From SKVR01 sp964453995 (GTDB taxonomy: Bacteria > Bacteroidota > Bacteroidia > Bacteroidales > UBA7960), in the NCBI GenBank assembly GCA_964453995.1, contig CAYVQC010000011.1, positions 22,640-86,639 on the forward strand: a stretch of DNA of 64,000 nt. The letters are read 5' to 3'. Numbering within the stretch: the first letter of the stretch is position 1; each line of letters starts with the position of its first letter. Under the pieces are notes generated by a model. The model ran no database searches. It saw only the letters and a list, made by a program, of their open reading frames with translations, and was not told the origin of the DNA. The position numbers were made by a program, and so were the translations under genes. Of the stretch, positions 53,219 through 62,912 are shown in pieces.

Positions 53219-53656
53219 ATGAAGAAATATTTTATCCTGATAAGCTTTTTGTTTTTGGCCTTTTACAGCAATAAGGCGTATTCGCAGTGTAACAACCTTT
53301 TGGAGGTGTGCCACCAAAAACTTGACAACGCCCGTTTCCTGAAAAGCTGGCCGGTGCAACTACCCCAACAAGGCAAGGGAGAAACTCTTCCCCAGGTAAG
53401 TTTTAAAATGCCCCTTTCCAGTGGCACAACCTACAAAATATTTGCCTGCAATGCCGAGGAGTTACCGGGCAAAGTTATTATCAGTATACGCAATCATAAC
53501 GATGACCTGGTAATTACCTCTTACCTTGTAGAACAAAAGAGGCACTTGCCAATGATTATGTTTCCTGTTGCCATGAGTGGTATATACACCTTCAGTTTTT
53601 ATTTTGAAGATGGCCAGGAAGGATGCGCTGTGGGCGTAGTTTCCAGTGTAAACTAG
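53219..53656 (+). CDS. Secreted hypothetical protein
   Basis: A 145-residue protein with a clear signal peptide (MKKYFILISFLFLAFYSNKA, YSQ). The mature part is a small beta-rich domain with four cysteines: CNNLLEVCHQKL, IFACNAEELPGKV and DGQEGCAVGVV. The four cysteines suggest two disulfide bonds in the periplasm. Strands such as GKVIISIRNHNDDLVITSYL and SGIYTFSFYFEDG look like a jelly-roll or Ig-like sandwich. I recognise no family. It follows the lipoprotein by 68 bases and shares its strand, so it may belong to the same transport or signalling operon. Confidence 0.72.
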   Translation: MKKYFILISFLFLAFYSNKAYSQCNNLLEVCHQKLDNARFLKSWPVQLPQQGKGETLPQVSFKMPLSSGTTYKIFACNAEELPGKVIISIRNHNDDLVITSYLVEQKRHLPMIMFPVAMSGIYTFSFYFEDGQEGCAVGVVSSVN

Positions 53657-53767
53657 ATCCTATTCCGGTATCCCTGCTTTCATTTCTTTTACGTAAAACG
53701 CGGAGTCTTTCCAGTTCATTTTTTTGTACTTTCGGCTATCGCGTTCAATGAAATATTATCCTGTAAA

Positions 53768-54160
53768 ATGGAAAACATCAAACAAAAAAAAGTATTTGTA
53801 ATAGAGGACAACAAAACAGAGGGAATGCTTCTGAAGCTGTGTTTAGGATCGATAAAAAATATTTCTATCACTAATTTTGCACTGGGGCAGGAACTGTTGG
53901 AAAATCTTGAAGAAGACCCCGAAATTATCATAGCAGATATGATGCTGCCTGATATTTCGGGTGAAGAATTAATTATGGCCGTTCGGGAAAACAATCCAAA
54001 AACCGAAATTATTGTAGTTTCCGCCCAGAAAGATATCGACCTGATAGCAAGACTTCAGGAATTAGGCATATACAATTACCTGGTAAAGAGTGAAACCTGC
54101 ATGGAGTCATTGCAAAAAACTATTGAAGACCTTACCTTTTTAATTGACCACAAAAGATAG
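53768..54160 (+). CDS. Single-domain response regulator
   Basis: A 130-residue receiver domain without output: KKVFVIEDNKTEGMLLKL (acidic pair near residues 13-14), EIIIADMMLPDISGEELIMA with the phospho-acceptor Asp at about residue 58, IIVVSAQKDID (the Ser/Thr switch) and YNYLVKSETC with the conserved Lys near 107. CheY-like single receivers carry phosphate between a kinase and an effector, or act as allosteric plugs. Its kinase is not adjacent; the hybrid kinase at 60.4 kb is the nearest candidate. The 111-base gap upstream has a TACTTTCG near-box at 53727-53734, and a strong bidirectional terminator follows 18 bases after the stop. Confidence 0.88.
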   Translation: MENIKQKKVFVIEDNKTEGMLLKLCLGSIKNISITNFALGQELLENLEEDPEIIIADMMLPDISGEELIMAVRENNPKTEIIVVSAQKDIDLIARLQELGIYNYLVKSETCMESLQKTIEDLTFLIDHKR

Positions 54161-54178
54161 CCAATACCTTCCCCTGCG

Positions 54179-54284
54179 AAGCTGTCTGAAAAAAAATAAG
54201 ACTGTATTATTCTGAACCAATGCATGGTGAGAAGATCAGTCTGAAATGCAAAACAACTAGAATTGCAGTTTTTTCAGACAGCTT
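54179..54284. terminator. Long-loop inverted repeat, likely bidirectional terminator
   Basis: AAGCTGTCTGAAAAAA (54179-54194) and TTTTTTCAGACAGCTT (54269-54284) are perfect 16-base inverted copies with a 74-base loop, followed by TTATTTTTTT. It ends the unit that finishes with the response regulator and matches the long-loop repeats at 565-640 and 33541-33675. The 54161-54450 gap contains nothing else that I can support. Confidence 0.6.
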
Positions 54285-54450
54285 TTATTTTTTTACACTG
54301 TCAACTTCCACACTTTCTTCCAATCCTTCTGTTTTTTTATTATTTTTAGTATTGATTTGCCAATGCCAGGCAAGTAAAAGTTTGCTTTGCTTTGTTGTAT
54401 GATGGATATTATCCAACCTAAATGTAAAAACTCAGGTGTCAAATCAATAA

Positions 54451-57400
54451 ATGAAACCTCAAAAAGTCATGAAGGAGCCAAAAACTCAAAGAAATCAGGT
54501 ACAACCATCCAGCAATCAGGTTAAAAAAACCTCCCAAACCTCCAGAACCAAAAAAAATGCAAACACTTTGAATGTTGAGGATTTGCCCCGGGAAGAATCT
54601 ATTGATGATACCAGAGAACAATCCGCCGTAAATAACTTTTGTGTGGGAATAGGAGCTTCTGCAGGCGGACTGGAAGCTCTCGAACAATTCTTTAAAAATA
54701 TGCCCAACGACAGTGGGCTCAGCTTTGTCGTAGTGCAGCATCTTTCGCCCGATTATAAAAGCCTCATGGTAGAGCTTCTTTCAAAACATACCCAAATGAA
54801 AGTTTTCAGGGCTGAAGATGGCATGGAAATACAGCCCAACTGTATCTACCTTATACCACCCAAAAAAAACATGACTGTTTTTCATGGCAAACTATTTCTT
54901 ACCGAACAGGAACACCATCATGTAATTAACCTGCCCATTGATATTTTTCTCAGGTCTCTTGCCGATGATTTTGGAGACAAATCCATCGGGATTATTCTTT
55001 CGGGAACAGGTAGCGATGGAACCCTGGGAATTAGAGCCATTAAGGGAATAGGTGGAATGGTAATGGCCCAGGATGACAGCAGTGCCAAATTTGATGGAAT
55101 GCCCCGGAGTGCTATAGCTACCGGACTGGTAGATTATATTTTGCCAGCAGATAAGATGCCTGAAGAATTACTCAAATACGTTAAGCACCCCCTTACCTTT
55201 AAAACTGAACAGAAACAGAATTTTTCCAACCAGGAAACCACTCTTGGCAAAATACTTTCCATCATAAGAAATCATACTTCTGTTGATTTTACTTATTACA
55301 AACCCAACACCATCATTCGCCGGCTCGAACGACGTATCAGTATCAACCAGATAAACAGTTATGAAAATTACGTTACCTACCTGGAGCAATCCAGTAAGGA
55401 AGTAAATATCCTGTACAAAGAACTTCTTATTGGTGTCACAAAATTTTTTCGCGACCAGGAAAGTTTTGACATTTTGCGTGAACAGGTAATCCCCAGGATA
55501 TTCAAAACAAAAAAGAAGGATGAACCCATAAGACTTTGGAGTGTGGGCTGCAGCACCGGAGAGGAGGCATACAGCCTGGCCATTCTGCTAAAAGAATACC
55601 AGGATACAACAGGAAATAATCAGGATATAAAAATATTTGCCACAGACCTGGATAAAGAATCAATAGAATTTGGAAGTATTGGCTTTTACCCTGAAAGTAT
55701 AGTGGCCGATGTTTCGATGGAAAGACTCAAGAAGCACTTTATTAAGAAAGATAAGGGATACCAAATAAAAGAAACCATCAGGAAGATGGTGATCTTCGCT
55801 ACCCACAATATCATCAAAGATCCGCCATTTTCTAAAATAGATATGATAAGCTGCCGCAATATGCTTATTTATCTCAAGCCAATTATGCAAAAGAGGGTTT
55901 TATCCCTGTTTCATTTCTCTCTTAGCAAACAAGGCTTTCTATTCCTTGGGTCAAGTGAATCACTGGGCGATCTGGCTCGCAACTTCAATACCATTAACAG
56001 CAAATGGAAGATCTATTCCTTTAAAGACAGCTATGCTTCGGATCAGCTCGGAGAATACCTGATGCCCAATATCCAACGCTCCAAAGTATTGACAGGTATA
56101 AATGATGGTTTAATTGTCACAAAACCCAGCATTTCAGAATTTACTGAAAACATTTACAACACTATAATTGATGAGTTTATTCCGCCTACCATTATAGTAG
56201 ATGAGAATTTTGAACTGGTACATATTTGTAAAGATGTAAACCGGTTTATAAAAATTCCTCCGGGTAAAATCAGTTACGATATATTGACAATGATCAGGAA
56301 AGAGCTTAGTACAGCAGTATCTATTGCTCTTCATAAAGCATTGAAAGAAGACAAAGAAATAGTATACAATGATTTCAAACTAAAGGAGCAGAACGAAGTA
56401 CATCATATAAATATCCGGGTAAAGCCTGCAAGAGAAAAAGACAAAACACGCAGGCTGATCTTTGTTATGTTTGAGGAGAGAGAGGTTGAAAAAATCAGCA
56501 AGAAAAACACGGAAAACCACACCATTGAATATGACACCAATCAACAAATCAAAGACCTTGAACTGGAGTTGAAGTATACCCGGGAAAACCTCCAGGCAAC
56601 CATTGAAGAGCTCGGCACATCCAATGAAGAATTGCAGGCTACCAACGAGGAGCTTATTTCATCCAATGAAGAATTACAATCAACAAATGAAGAATTGCAA
56701 TCGGTTAATGAAGAACTGTATACTGTAAATAGTGAATACCAAAACAAGATCGAAGTTCTCACTCAGCTCAACAACGACATAAACAATCTGCTGAAAAACA
56801 CCAATATCGGTACTGTCTTTCTTGACAGGAATCTTTTGATCCGCAAATATACACCCGCAGTTACTGCAGCCATCAACATCCTCGAGATGGACATTGGCAG
56901 ACCCATACACCACATATCACACAATACATTCTACGATAAGTTTATTGAAGACATCGAGAATGTGCTCCGCACTCTTGTACCCCGGGAAGTTGAAATCAAA
57001 GGCAAGAAAAACAACTGGTTTTTGATGCGTATCCTCCCCTACCGCACCCTGGAAAATGCTATTGATGGTGTTGTTATCACCTTTTTTGATATAACAGAAA
57101 GGAAACAATTTGAAGAAAAAATTGCACGAAAAAACAGCTTACTGATTTCCGTCCTGGAAAACAGCCCTATAGCCAGTACAATTTTAAATGAAAAAGGAAA
57201 CATTACATTTGCCAACCACATGGCCGAAAAGGTTTTGGGGATAACCAAAGACGAAATAACAAAGAGAACATACAATGCCCCGAAATGGAAAATTACCACC
57301 GAAGATGACCAGCCCTTTGATAGCAATGAACTTCCCTTTGCACGTGTAATGCAAACTGCAAAGCCGGTTTTTGATATTATTCATAAAATTCAGTGGCCCA

Positions 57401-58269
57401 ATGGAATCCAAAAAACACTAAGCATCAATGCTTCTCCCATTTTTGATGACCAACAGAACGTAACAGGAGCAATATGCACCCTGCTAGATGTGACCGAGAA
57501 ACGCAAACTGGAAGAAAAAATAAAACGTGAATACGAACTGTTAATACGCATCCTGGAAAACAGCCCAAATGCAAAACTAATGACTGACGCACAGGGAAAA
57601 ATAACCTTTGCCAATAAACTCGCGGTTTCACTGTTTGGATTGAATAATAATGCTATTGAAAAAGGAATTGCCTTCAGCGAATTAAAAATTGAAAGTCTTG
57701 ACCCACTGAAAGGACATAAAAATATCATTGAAAAAGTATGTAAAACCAAAGAAACGGTTTACAATCAAAGATATAGTATAAGCAATTCTGCACCTCAGAA
57801 CAATATAATCTATATTACTGCCTCACCCGCATTCGGAGAAGATAATCAGGTGCAGGAAATAGTAATTTCCGCTGACGAACATACAAACCTTATTATCAGC
57901 AACGACCTTCTAATACAGCAACTCGCCATAATTGGTGACCAGGTAGAATCGGGCGTATTTACCCTGGATATGAACAGCAAAATAACATCCTGGAACATTC
58001 ATGCCCAAAACATTACCGGGGTGTCGCAAAATGAAGTTCTGTCTAAAACCTGTTATGCGCATGAAAAAAGAAAAACCGGAGAAAAAAGCACGCCATGTTT
58101 CTTGATTGATAGCCATCCTAATCCGGAAATATGCAAAAAACTCATTATTCCGCTAAATAATAAAAATATTATCATTCCCCTAAACAGGGTAGAGATCATT
58201 CAGAATAATAAGAAGCAAATTATTGGCGCAATCGGATTTTTTGATCATATCAAAACCCAAAACTCGTAA
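54451..58269 (+). CDS. CheB-CheR-PAS fusion signalling protein
   Basis: A 1272-residue soluble protein. Residues about 63-245 are a CheB methylesterase with an intact triad: GIGASAGGLEALEQFF (Ser), VVVQHLSPDYKS (His) and ILSGTGSDGTLGIR (Asp). About 265-520 is CheR: TKFFRDQESFDILREQ, LWSVGCSTGEEAYSLA, IFATDLDKES and MISCRNMLIYLKPI. A PAS-like region follows (560-690), then a long heptad coiled coil (697-770) made of repeats such as EELQATNEEL, SSNEELQSTNEEL and QSVNEELYTVN, then PAS domains at about 775-890, 900-1010, 1030-1150 and 1160-1272. There is no kinase or other output at the C-terminus, whereas many relatives end in a histidine kinase. It should integrate PAS signals with methyl transfer; targets are unknown. 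Confidence 0.93.
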   Translation: MKPQKVMKEPKTQRNQVQPSSNQVKKTSQTSRTKKNANTLNVEDLPREESIDDTREQSAVNNFCVGIGASAGGLEALEQFFKNMPNDSGLSFVVVQHLSPDYKSLMVELLSKHTQMKVFRAEDGMEIQPNCIYLIPPKKNMTVFHGKLFLTEQEHHHVINLPIDIFLRSLADDFGDKSIGIILSGTGSDGTLGIRAIKGIGGMVMAQDDSSAKFDGMPRSAIATGLVDYILPADKMPEELLKYVKHPLTFKTEQKQNFSNQETTLGKILSIIRNHTSVDFTYYKPNTIIRRLERRISINQINSYENYVTYLEQSSKEVNILYKELLIGVTKFFRDQESFDILREQVIPRIFKTKKKDEPIRLWSVGCSTGEEAYSLAILLKEYQDTTGNNQDIKIFATDLDKESIEFGSIGFYPESIVADVSMERLKKHFIKKDKGYQIKETIRKMVIFATHNIIKDPPFSKIDMISCRNMLIYLKPIMQKRVLSLFHFSLSKQGFLFLGSSESLGDLARNFNTINSKWKIYSFKDSYASDQLGEYLMPNIQRSKVLTGINDGLIVTKPSISEFTENIYNTIIDEFIPPTIIVDENFELVHICKDVNRFIKIPPGKISYDILTMIRKELSTAVSIALHKALKEDKEIVYNDFKLKEQNEVHHINIRVKPAREKDKTRRLIFVMFEEREVEKISKKNTENHTIEYDTNQQIKDLELELKYTRENLQATIEELGTSNEELQATNEELISSNEELQSTNEELQSVNEELYTVNSEYQNKIEVLTQLNNDINNLLKNTNIGTVFLDRNLLIRKYTPAVTAAINILEMDIGRPIHHISHNTFYDKFIEDIENVLRTLVPREVEIKGKKNNWFLMRILPYRTLENAIDGVVITFFDITERKQFEEKIARKNSLLISVLENSPIASTILNEKGNITFANHMAEKVLGITKDEITKRTYNAPKWKITTEDDQPFDSNELPFARVMQTAKPVFDIIHKIQWPNGIQKTLSINASPIFDDQQNVTGAICTLLDVTEKRKLEEKIKREYELLIRILENSPNAKLMTDAQGKITFANKLAVSLFGLNNNAIEKGIAFSELKIESLDPLKGHKNIIEKVCKTKETVYNQRYSISNSAPQNNIIYITASPAFGEDNQVQEIVISADEHTNLIISNDLLIQQLAIIGDQVESGVFTLDMNSKITSWNIHAQNITGVSQNEVLSKTCYAHEKRKTGEKSTPCFLIDSHPNPEICKKLIIPLNNKNIIIPLNRVEIIQNNKKQIIGAIGFFDHIKTQNS

Positions 58270-58454
58270 GCGTTAAATCCGCCTTTGTGAATAAATATTC
58301 TCTAAAGATAAAACAATCAGTTCCACTCCTATTGCATTGATACAGGTCAAAGTATGGAAAATTGAACTGCTATTGTTTGACAAATAATGGCATTTTTGCA
58401 ACAAATGCTGGTAACACTCTACTTTTATAAGGAAAAATTTAATACATTCACATT

Positions 58455-58465
58455 CGGTAAATCGT
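58455..58465 (+). promoter_or_regulatory. CGGTAAATCGT element upstream of the response regulator
   Basis: The same 11 bases occur at 42711-42721 ahead of the cheR-like gene. Here the element is 29 bases before TATTTTCA (58484-58491), a poor -7 box; there it is 27 bases before TATATTTG. Two copies are too few for certainty. Confidence 0.25.
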
Positions 58466-58556
58466 CTGGCTAAACTTATTGTGTATTTTCATGACAGACT
58501 GTTTAGATACCTAACAGGACTGAGGTGTTGCAAATGAAAGAGCTAATAAGTCACCT

Positions 58557-59024
58557 ATGAGAAAAAATATCTCAATAGTAATTGCAGAGGATGATGACGG
58601 ACACGCCTTTTTGATAAAAAGAAGCCTGCAAAAAGCAGGTATAATCAATCCTATCATTCATTTTAAAAATGGAGAAGAGGTCTTAGACTATTTTTTATCA
58701 GATGACTCCCCATACAAAAAAAATAAAGAAGAGAGCTATATCATTCTGCTTGACATAAAAATGCCCAGGGCAGATGGAATAGAAGTGCTTGGAAAGCTCA
58801 AAACCAACCCATCGACAAAAAGAATTCCAGTGATTATGATCACAACTACAGATAATCCGCGTGAAATTGAAACGTGCCATGCATTGGGCTGCAGCAGCTA
58901 TATTGTTAAGCCGATTGATTACCAGGCTTTTATAAAGATAGTAGCTCAGTTGGGTTATAAAATGAAAATCATTGAAGCACCAACAGACTTACAATCCAAT
59001 GACCAACAATCAGATGCCAAATAA
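58557..59024 (+). CDS. Single-domain response regulator, Rcp1-like
   Basis: A 155-residue receiver protein: SIVIAEDDDGHAFLIKRSLQ (acidic cluster near residues 10-12), SYIILLDIKMPRADGIEVLG with the phospho-acceptor Asp at about residue 65, RIPVIMITTTDNPREIETCH and CSSYIVKPIDYQAFIKIV with the conserved Lys-Pro. The extra residues between the acidic cluster and the Asp and the DNPREIE segment are typical of Rcp1-type regulators that pair with bacteriophytochrome or hybrid kinases. No output domain is present. The gene for the receiver-cyclase begins 26 bases before its stop codon, so the two are translationally coupled. Confidence 0.9.
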   Translation: MRKNISIVIAEDDDGHAFLIKRSLQKAGIINPIIHFKNGEEVLDYFLSDDSPYKKNKEESYIILLDIKMPRADGIEVLGKLKTNPSTKRIPVIMITTTDNPREIETCHALGCSSYIVKPIDYQAFIKIVAQLGYKMKIIEAPTDLQSNDQQSDAK

Positions 59025-60252
59025 ACCAGATGATAAACAATTGCCTGTCTGGATTATTGAAGACGACAATCAGCTCAATTATGTTATAGCCAGAAGCTTG
59101 CGCAATTCAGGTTTCATCTGCCAAAGTTTCTTCTCAGGGAAAGAGCTTATTGATCATATTAATGCTCAGGAAAAACCTTGCAATAATAAAGCTTTCATGT
59201 TGCTCGATTTTCTGCTGGAAGACATGAATGCAATTGAGCTCCTGAATTATTTGCAAGAAAATGATTTTTGCTACCCCTTTGTAATCATGACTGCCTACGG
59301 CGACGAAAAAACTGCTGTTGAGCTTATGAAGCTGGGTGCTATTGACTATGTCATAAAAGAGAAATATTTTGTCAACCAAATTGTAAAGGTTATTCAACAA
59401 GCCTACGAGAAAATTGAGATCAACAAAAAACTGGAACAATCAAGAATTGAATTACAAAGAAATGCAGAAGAATTAAAGTTGCTCAACAATCAGATCAATC
59501 TACAGAAATTGGCTATTGAGAAGGAAAAGGCAAAAATAGATAAGCTCCTCCAAAGTATTCTACCCAAAAAGATTGCAAAAGAATTGCTGGAGAAAGGATA
59601 CACCAAACCCAGGCATTATAATACAGTGTCAATACTTTTTGCCGATGTAATCGGTTTTTCTGATCTTGCCAAGAAGAGCTCACCTATTGATCTGGTAGCC
59701 CGGCTTGACAATTACTTTTACGTATTTGATGAAATTGTAGAACAACTGGGCCTGGAAAAGATAAAAACAATCGGCGATTGCTATATGTGTGCTGGCGGTA
59801 TCCCGGAAGCCAATCCACACAATCCGGTAATTACTGTCCTTACCGGCCTGAAAATTCAATACACCATTCAAAAACTGATAGACGAAAGCACCTCTGATTT
59901 TCCCGAATTTCGTGTAAGGCTTGGTATACATACAGGCGAGGTGGTTGCAGGTGTGGTGGGAAAAAACAAATTTGCTTACGACATCTGGGGCGATGCTGTA
60001 AATATTGCAAGCCGTGTTGTAGAAGCCGGTGAAAAAGATAAGGTGAACATTTCTGAAAAAACTTACAGCCTTGTAAAAGATTATTTTATTTTCAGCCAGA
60101 GAGGAGAGGTCATAACCAAGAGAAATTACCCACTAAAAATGTATTTCGTGGAAAGACTAAAACCAAAATTCTCTGCCGACCAAGAAGGCATTATGCCCAA
60201 TGGTAAACTCATAAAATTACTTGATTTCAATCGTGAAATAAAGTATTATTAA
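58999..60252 (+). CDS. Receiver-linked adenylate cyclase (class III)
   Basis: I start at ATG 58999 (MTNNQMPNKPDDKQLPVWII); the frame is open from a TTG at 58972, and ATG 59014 is also possible. About 417 residues. Residues about 14-135 are a receiver (WIIEDDNQLNYVIARSLRNS, FMLLDFLLEDMNAIELLNYL with the Asp acceptor). A coiled coil follows (135-185), then a class III cyclase (205-395): NTVSILFADVIGFSDLAKKS with the first metal Asp, LEKIKTIGDCYMCAGGIPEA with the Lys and second Asp, and KFAYDIWGDAVNIASRVVEA with the adenine-selecting Asp and the transition-state Asn/Arg. Lys plus Asp is the adenylate rather than guanylate pattern. It should make cAMP under phosphorelay control. It overlaps the previous response-regulator gene by 26 bases. 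Confidence 0.92.
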   Translation: MTNNQMPNKPDDKQLPVWIIEDDNQLNYVIARSLRNSGFICQSFFSGKELIDHINAQEKPCNNKAFMLLDFLLEDMNAIELLNYLQENDFCYPFVIMTAYGDEKTAVELMKLGAIDYVIKEKYFVNQIVKVIQQAYEKIEINKKLEQSRIELQRNAEELKLLNNQINLQKLAIEKEKAKIDKLLQSILPKKIAKELLEKGYTKPRHYNTVSILFADVIGFSDLAKKSSPIDLVARLDNYFYVFDEIVEQLGLEKIKTIGDCYMCAGGIPEANPHNPVITVLTGLKIQYTIQKLIDESTSDFPEFRVRLGIHTGEVVAGVVGKNKFAYDIWGDAVNIASRVVEAGEKDKVNISEKTYSLVKDYFIFSQRGEVITKRNYPLKMYFVERLKPKFSADQEGIMPNGKLIKLLDFNREIKYY

Positions 60253-60301
60253 GTACTAATCGTTATTTTGATCTGAAATTACGTTTCTTTTAACCGGCAG
60301 T

Positions 60302-60333
60302 TTTGTAAATACTTATACTTTATTGTAAATTTG
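60302..60333 (+). promoter_or_regulatory. Promoter of the hybrid histidine kinase gene
   Basis: TTTG at 60302-60305, 20 bases, then TAAATTTG at 60326-60333: a full match to the Bacteroidota -33/-7 promoter, 60 bases before the ATG. Confidence 0.7.
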
Positions 60334-60393
60334 CTCCTTAGCAAAAAAACAGCATCTCACACTTTGCAATAAAAACATTAACAGAGAAATATA

Positions 60394-62766
60394 ATGCAAG
60401 GCCTCCCAAATACAGATATTTTCCAGAATTACCTTATTGTTATTGTTGAGGATGACGTTGCGCTGAATACACTTATTCAGAAAACCCTTCAAAAAAATAA
60501 TTATCAAACCAAAGGTTTTTACACCGGCCATGAAACCATAGAGTGGTTGAAAGAAAACAACAGCCCCGATATTCTGTTGCTATTGGATTACCAGCTTTAT
60601 GAAATGAGTGGCGAACAGGTGGTTAAGATTCTGCGCAAAGACAATATAGATGTACCTTTTGTAATTATTACAGGGCATGGCGATGAAAAAACCGCCGTGG
60701 AAATGATGAAATTGGGTGCATTGGATTACATGGTAAAAGACAGCAACTTTATTGATCTGCTGCCCACCATTGTCAAACAAGTCATCAACCATATTGATAT
60801 TGAAAACAAGCTTTTCGAATCGCAGATTGCACTTAAAAAAAGTGAAGAAAAATACCGGAGCATTTTTGAAAACATACAGGATGTGTATTTTGAGATTTCT
60901 CTCAAGGGAGAGATACTGGAAATATCCCCCTCTGTTGAAAATATGCTCTCCCTGAAAAAAGAGGATATCCTGCACCAACCCCTATTTACAGACAAAAAAG
61001 AAGAAACCGCGTTTCTTGCTATGATGCGCGAAAAAGGAGCCGTTTCCGATTACGAGATCTTTTTGCGAAAAGAAACCGGTCAAAAGCTTCCTGCTTCCTT
61101 TACCTGCAAATACATCTACGACAAGCACGAAAACCCCTTGAAAATCATCGGCACCATTAGAAATATTTCTGAAAGAAAGCAGGCAGAAGAGATTATCAGG
61201 CATAGCGAAGAAAGGTACCGTATCCTGGCAGAAAATTCCAGTGATATGATCTCCAAGCATAACTGGGACCGCACCTATCTTTATGTTTCCCCTGCCTGTA
61301 CCAAATTGCTGGGTTATTTTCCCGATGAACTTACCGGCCGGTCGGCTTACCAACTTATTCATCCTGACGATGTGGAAAACATCAGAAAAAATCATATCCT
61401 GCTACTGGAAAACAGGACCAATTCTTTCATAGAAAGCTACAGAATCAGGAAAAAAGATGGCACATATATTTGGTTTGAAACCAATAACCAGGTAATTTAT
61501 AACCAGAACACAAATCTTGTTCAGGAAATTGTATGTGTTTCAAGAGATATAACTGAACGAAAAGACAAAGAAGAGCTACTGAAGGCTAAAGAAGTGGCAG
61601 AAAGAGCCAATAAAGCCAAATCAGAATTCCTGGCCAATATGAGCCACGAAATCAGAAACCCGCTCAATGCAATTATTGGCATGTCTAATACCCTTGGTAA
61701 AACACCTCTTTCGCAAGATCAGAAGCAATTCCTTAACTCCATTTCAATTTCATCTACCAACCTGCTGAATATCTTAAATGATATCCTGGATTTCTCAAAA
61801 ATTGAAGCCAATAAAGTAGACCTGGTATTTGCCAGCTTCAACCTGAAAGATGTTATCAGTCAAACCATTGAGATGTTTCGTCCCCAGGTAAAAGCAAAAA
61901 ATCTCTCTCTAACCTTTAGCATTGCCGAGGGAACACCCGAGTTTCTTTATGGGGATGAGAAGAAAATCATCCAGATCCTTAATAACCTGATCAGCAACGC
62001 GGTAAAATTCACCAATGAGGGCGGAGTTAAAATCGAAGCTGCATGCAAGAAGATGAATTCCGATACAGCATCACTCGAATTTAAAGTAATCGATACCGGT
62101 ATTGGAGTGCGGGAAGAAGATATCCCCAAAATGTTTGAATCTTTCAGACAGCTGGATATTTCTACCAGGAAAGAATACCAGGGAACAGGATTAGGACTAA
62201 GCATCGTAAAAAGCCTTGTGGAAATGATGAATGGTAAGGTGAGCTTTGAAAGCGAATTTGGTAAAGGAAGCACCGTATCATTTCAAATCCCTTTGATAAT
62301 ATCAAAAAGTACAGATTCCGATAATAATTATCCTGAAGAAACCAATAAACCCCAAAAAGAGGAAAAAGTGAATAATAGAAAAATAAAAATCCTTGTAGCA
62401 GAGGATGATGCCATAAACCAATTGTATCTGGCAGGCTTTCTTAAATCGCAGGGATGGATGGTCGATACTGCTCCCAACGGACTGGTAGCCTTTGAAAAAT
62501 TCCAGCAGGGACATTACGATCTGATCCTAATGGATGGACAGATGCCCAAAATGGATGGTTTTGAAACAACAAAAAAAATCAGAGAACAAGAAAAACAGGA
62601 TGGAAAAGAAAAGCATACACCAATTATTGCTATTACAGGTTATGCTATTCCCGGAGACCGGGAACGGTTCCTGGGGGCCGGAATGGACGATTACGTCTCA
62701 AAACCCATTAATGAAAGTAAACTCCTGGAAATAATCAACAACCTGATTGAATCTCAAAACAACTAA
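60394..62766 (+). CDS. Hybrid sensor histidine kinase (REC-PAS-PAS-HisKA-HATPase-REC)
   Basis: A 790-residue cytoplasmic hybrid kinase. An N-terminal receiver (residues 8-130, IVIVEDDVALNTLIQ, LLLLDYQLYEMSGEQVV) is followed by two PAS domains (about 150-265, YRSIFENIQDVYFEISLKGE, and 275-390, YRILAENSSDMISKHNWD). Next is HisKA with the phospho-His in FLANMSHEIRNPLNAI near residue 417, then HATPase with LNNLISNAVKFTNEGGV, VIDTGIGVREEDIP and YQGTGLGLSIVKSLVEMM. A C-terminal receiver has ILVAEDDAINQLYLAG and LILMDGQMPKMDGFETTKK. No membrane segment is seen. The N-terminal receiver is close to that of the adjacent cyclase (GDEKTAVE.MKLGA.DY.(V/I)K). It is a natural phosphodonor for the neighbouring receivers. 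Confidence 0.94.
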   Translation: MQGLPNTDIFQNYLIVIVEDDVALNTLIQKTLQKNNYQTKGFYTGHETIEWLKENNSPDILLLLDYQLYEMSGEQVVKILRKDNIDVPFVIITGHGDEKTAVEMMKLGALDYMVKDSNFIDLLPTIVKQVINHIDIENKLFESQIALKKSEEKYRSIFENIQDVYFEISLKGEILEISPSVENMLSLKKEDILHQPLFTDKKEETAFLAMMREKGAVSDYEIFLRKETGQKLPASFTCKYIYDKHENPLKIIGTIRNISERKQAEEIIRHSEERYRILAENSSDMISKHNWDRTYLYVSPACTKLLGYFPDELTGRSAYQLIHPDDVENIRKNHILLLENRTNSFIESYRIRKKDGTYIWFETNNQVIYNQNTNLVQEIVCVSRDITERKDKEELLKAKEVAERANKAKSEFLANMSHEIRNPLNAIIGMSNTLGKTPLSQDQKQFLNSISISSTNLLNILNDILDFSKIEANKVDLVFASFNLKDVISQTIEMFRPQVKAKNLSLTFSIAEGTPEFLYGDEKKIIQILNNLISNAVKFTNEGGVKIEAACKKMNSDTASLEFKVIDTGIGVREEDIPKMFESFRQLDISTRKEYQGTGLGLSIVKSLVEMMNGKVSFESEFGKGSTVSFQIPLIISKSTDSDNNYPEETNKPQKEEKVNNRKIKILVAEDDAINQLYLAGFLKSQGWMVDTAPNGLVAFEKFQQGHYDLILMDGQMPKMDGFETTKKIREQEKQDGKEKHTPIIAITGYAIPGDRERFLGAGMDDYVSKPINESKLLEIINNLIESQNN

Positions 62767-62912
62767 ACCTCACAGTAATAATACAGGGTATTAACCTGTT
62801 ATAAAAAATACCATAAAAAGCCCCAAATCATCGCACTTTTTTCTTCTAATTTGAAAAGTTTATTATAATTTAGCTCCCGAACCTTATAATTTGTAACATA
62901 TAAATAATAGGA

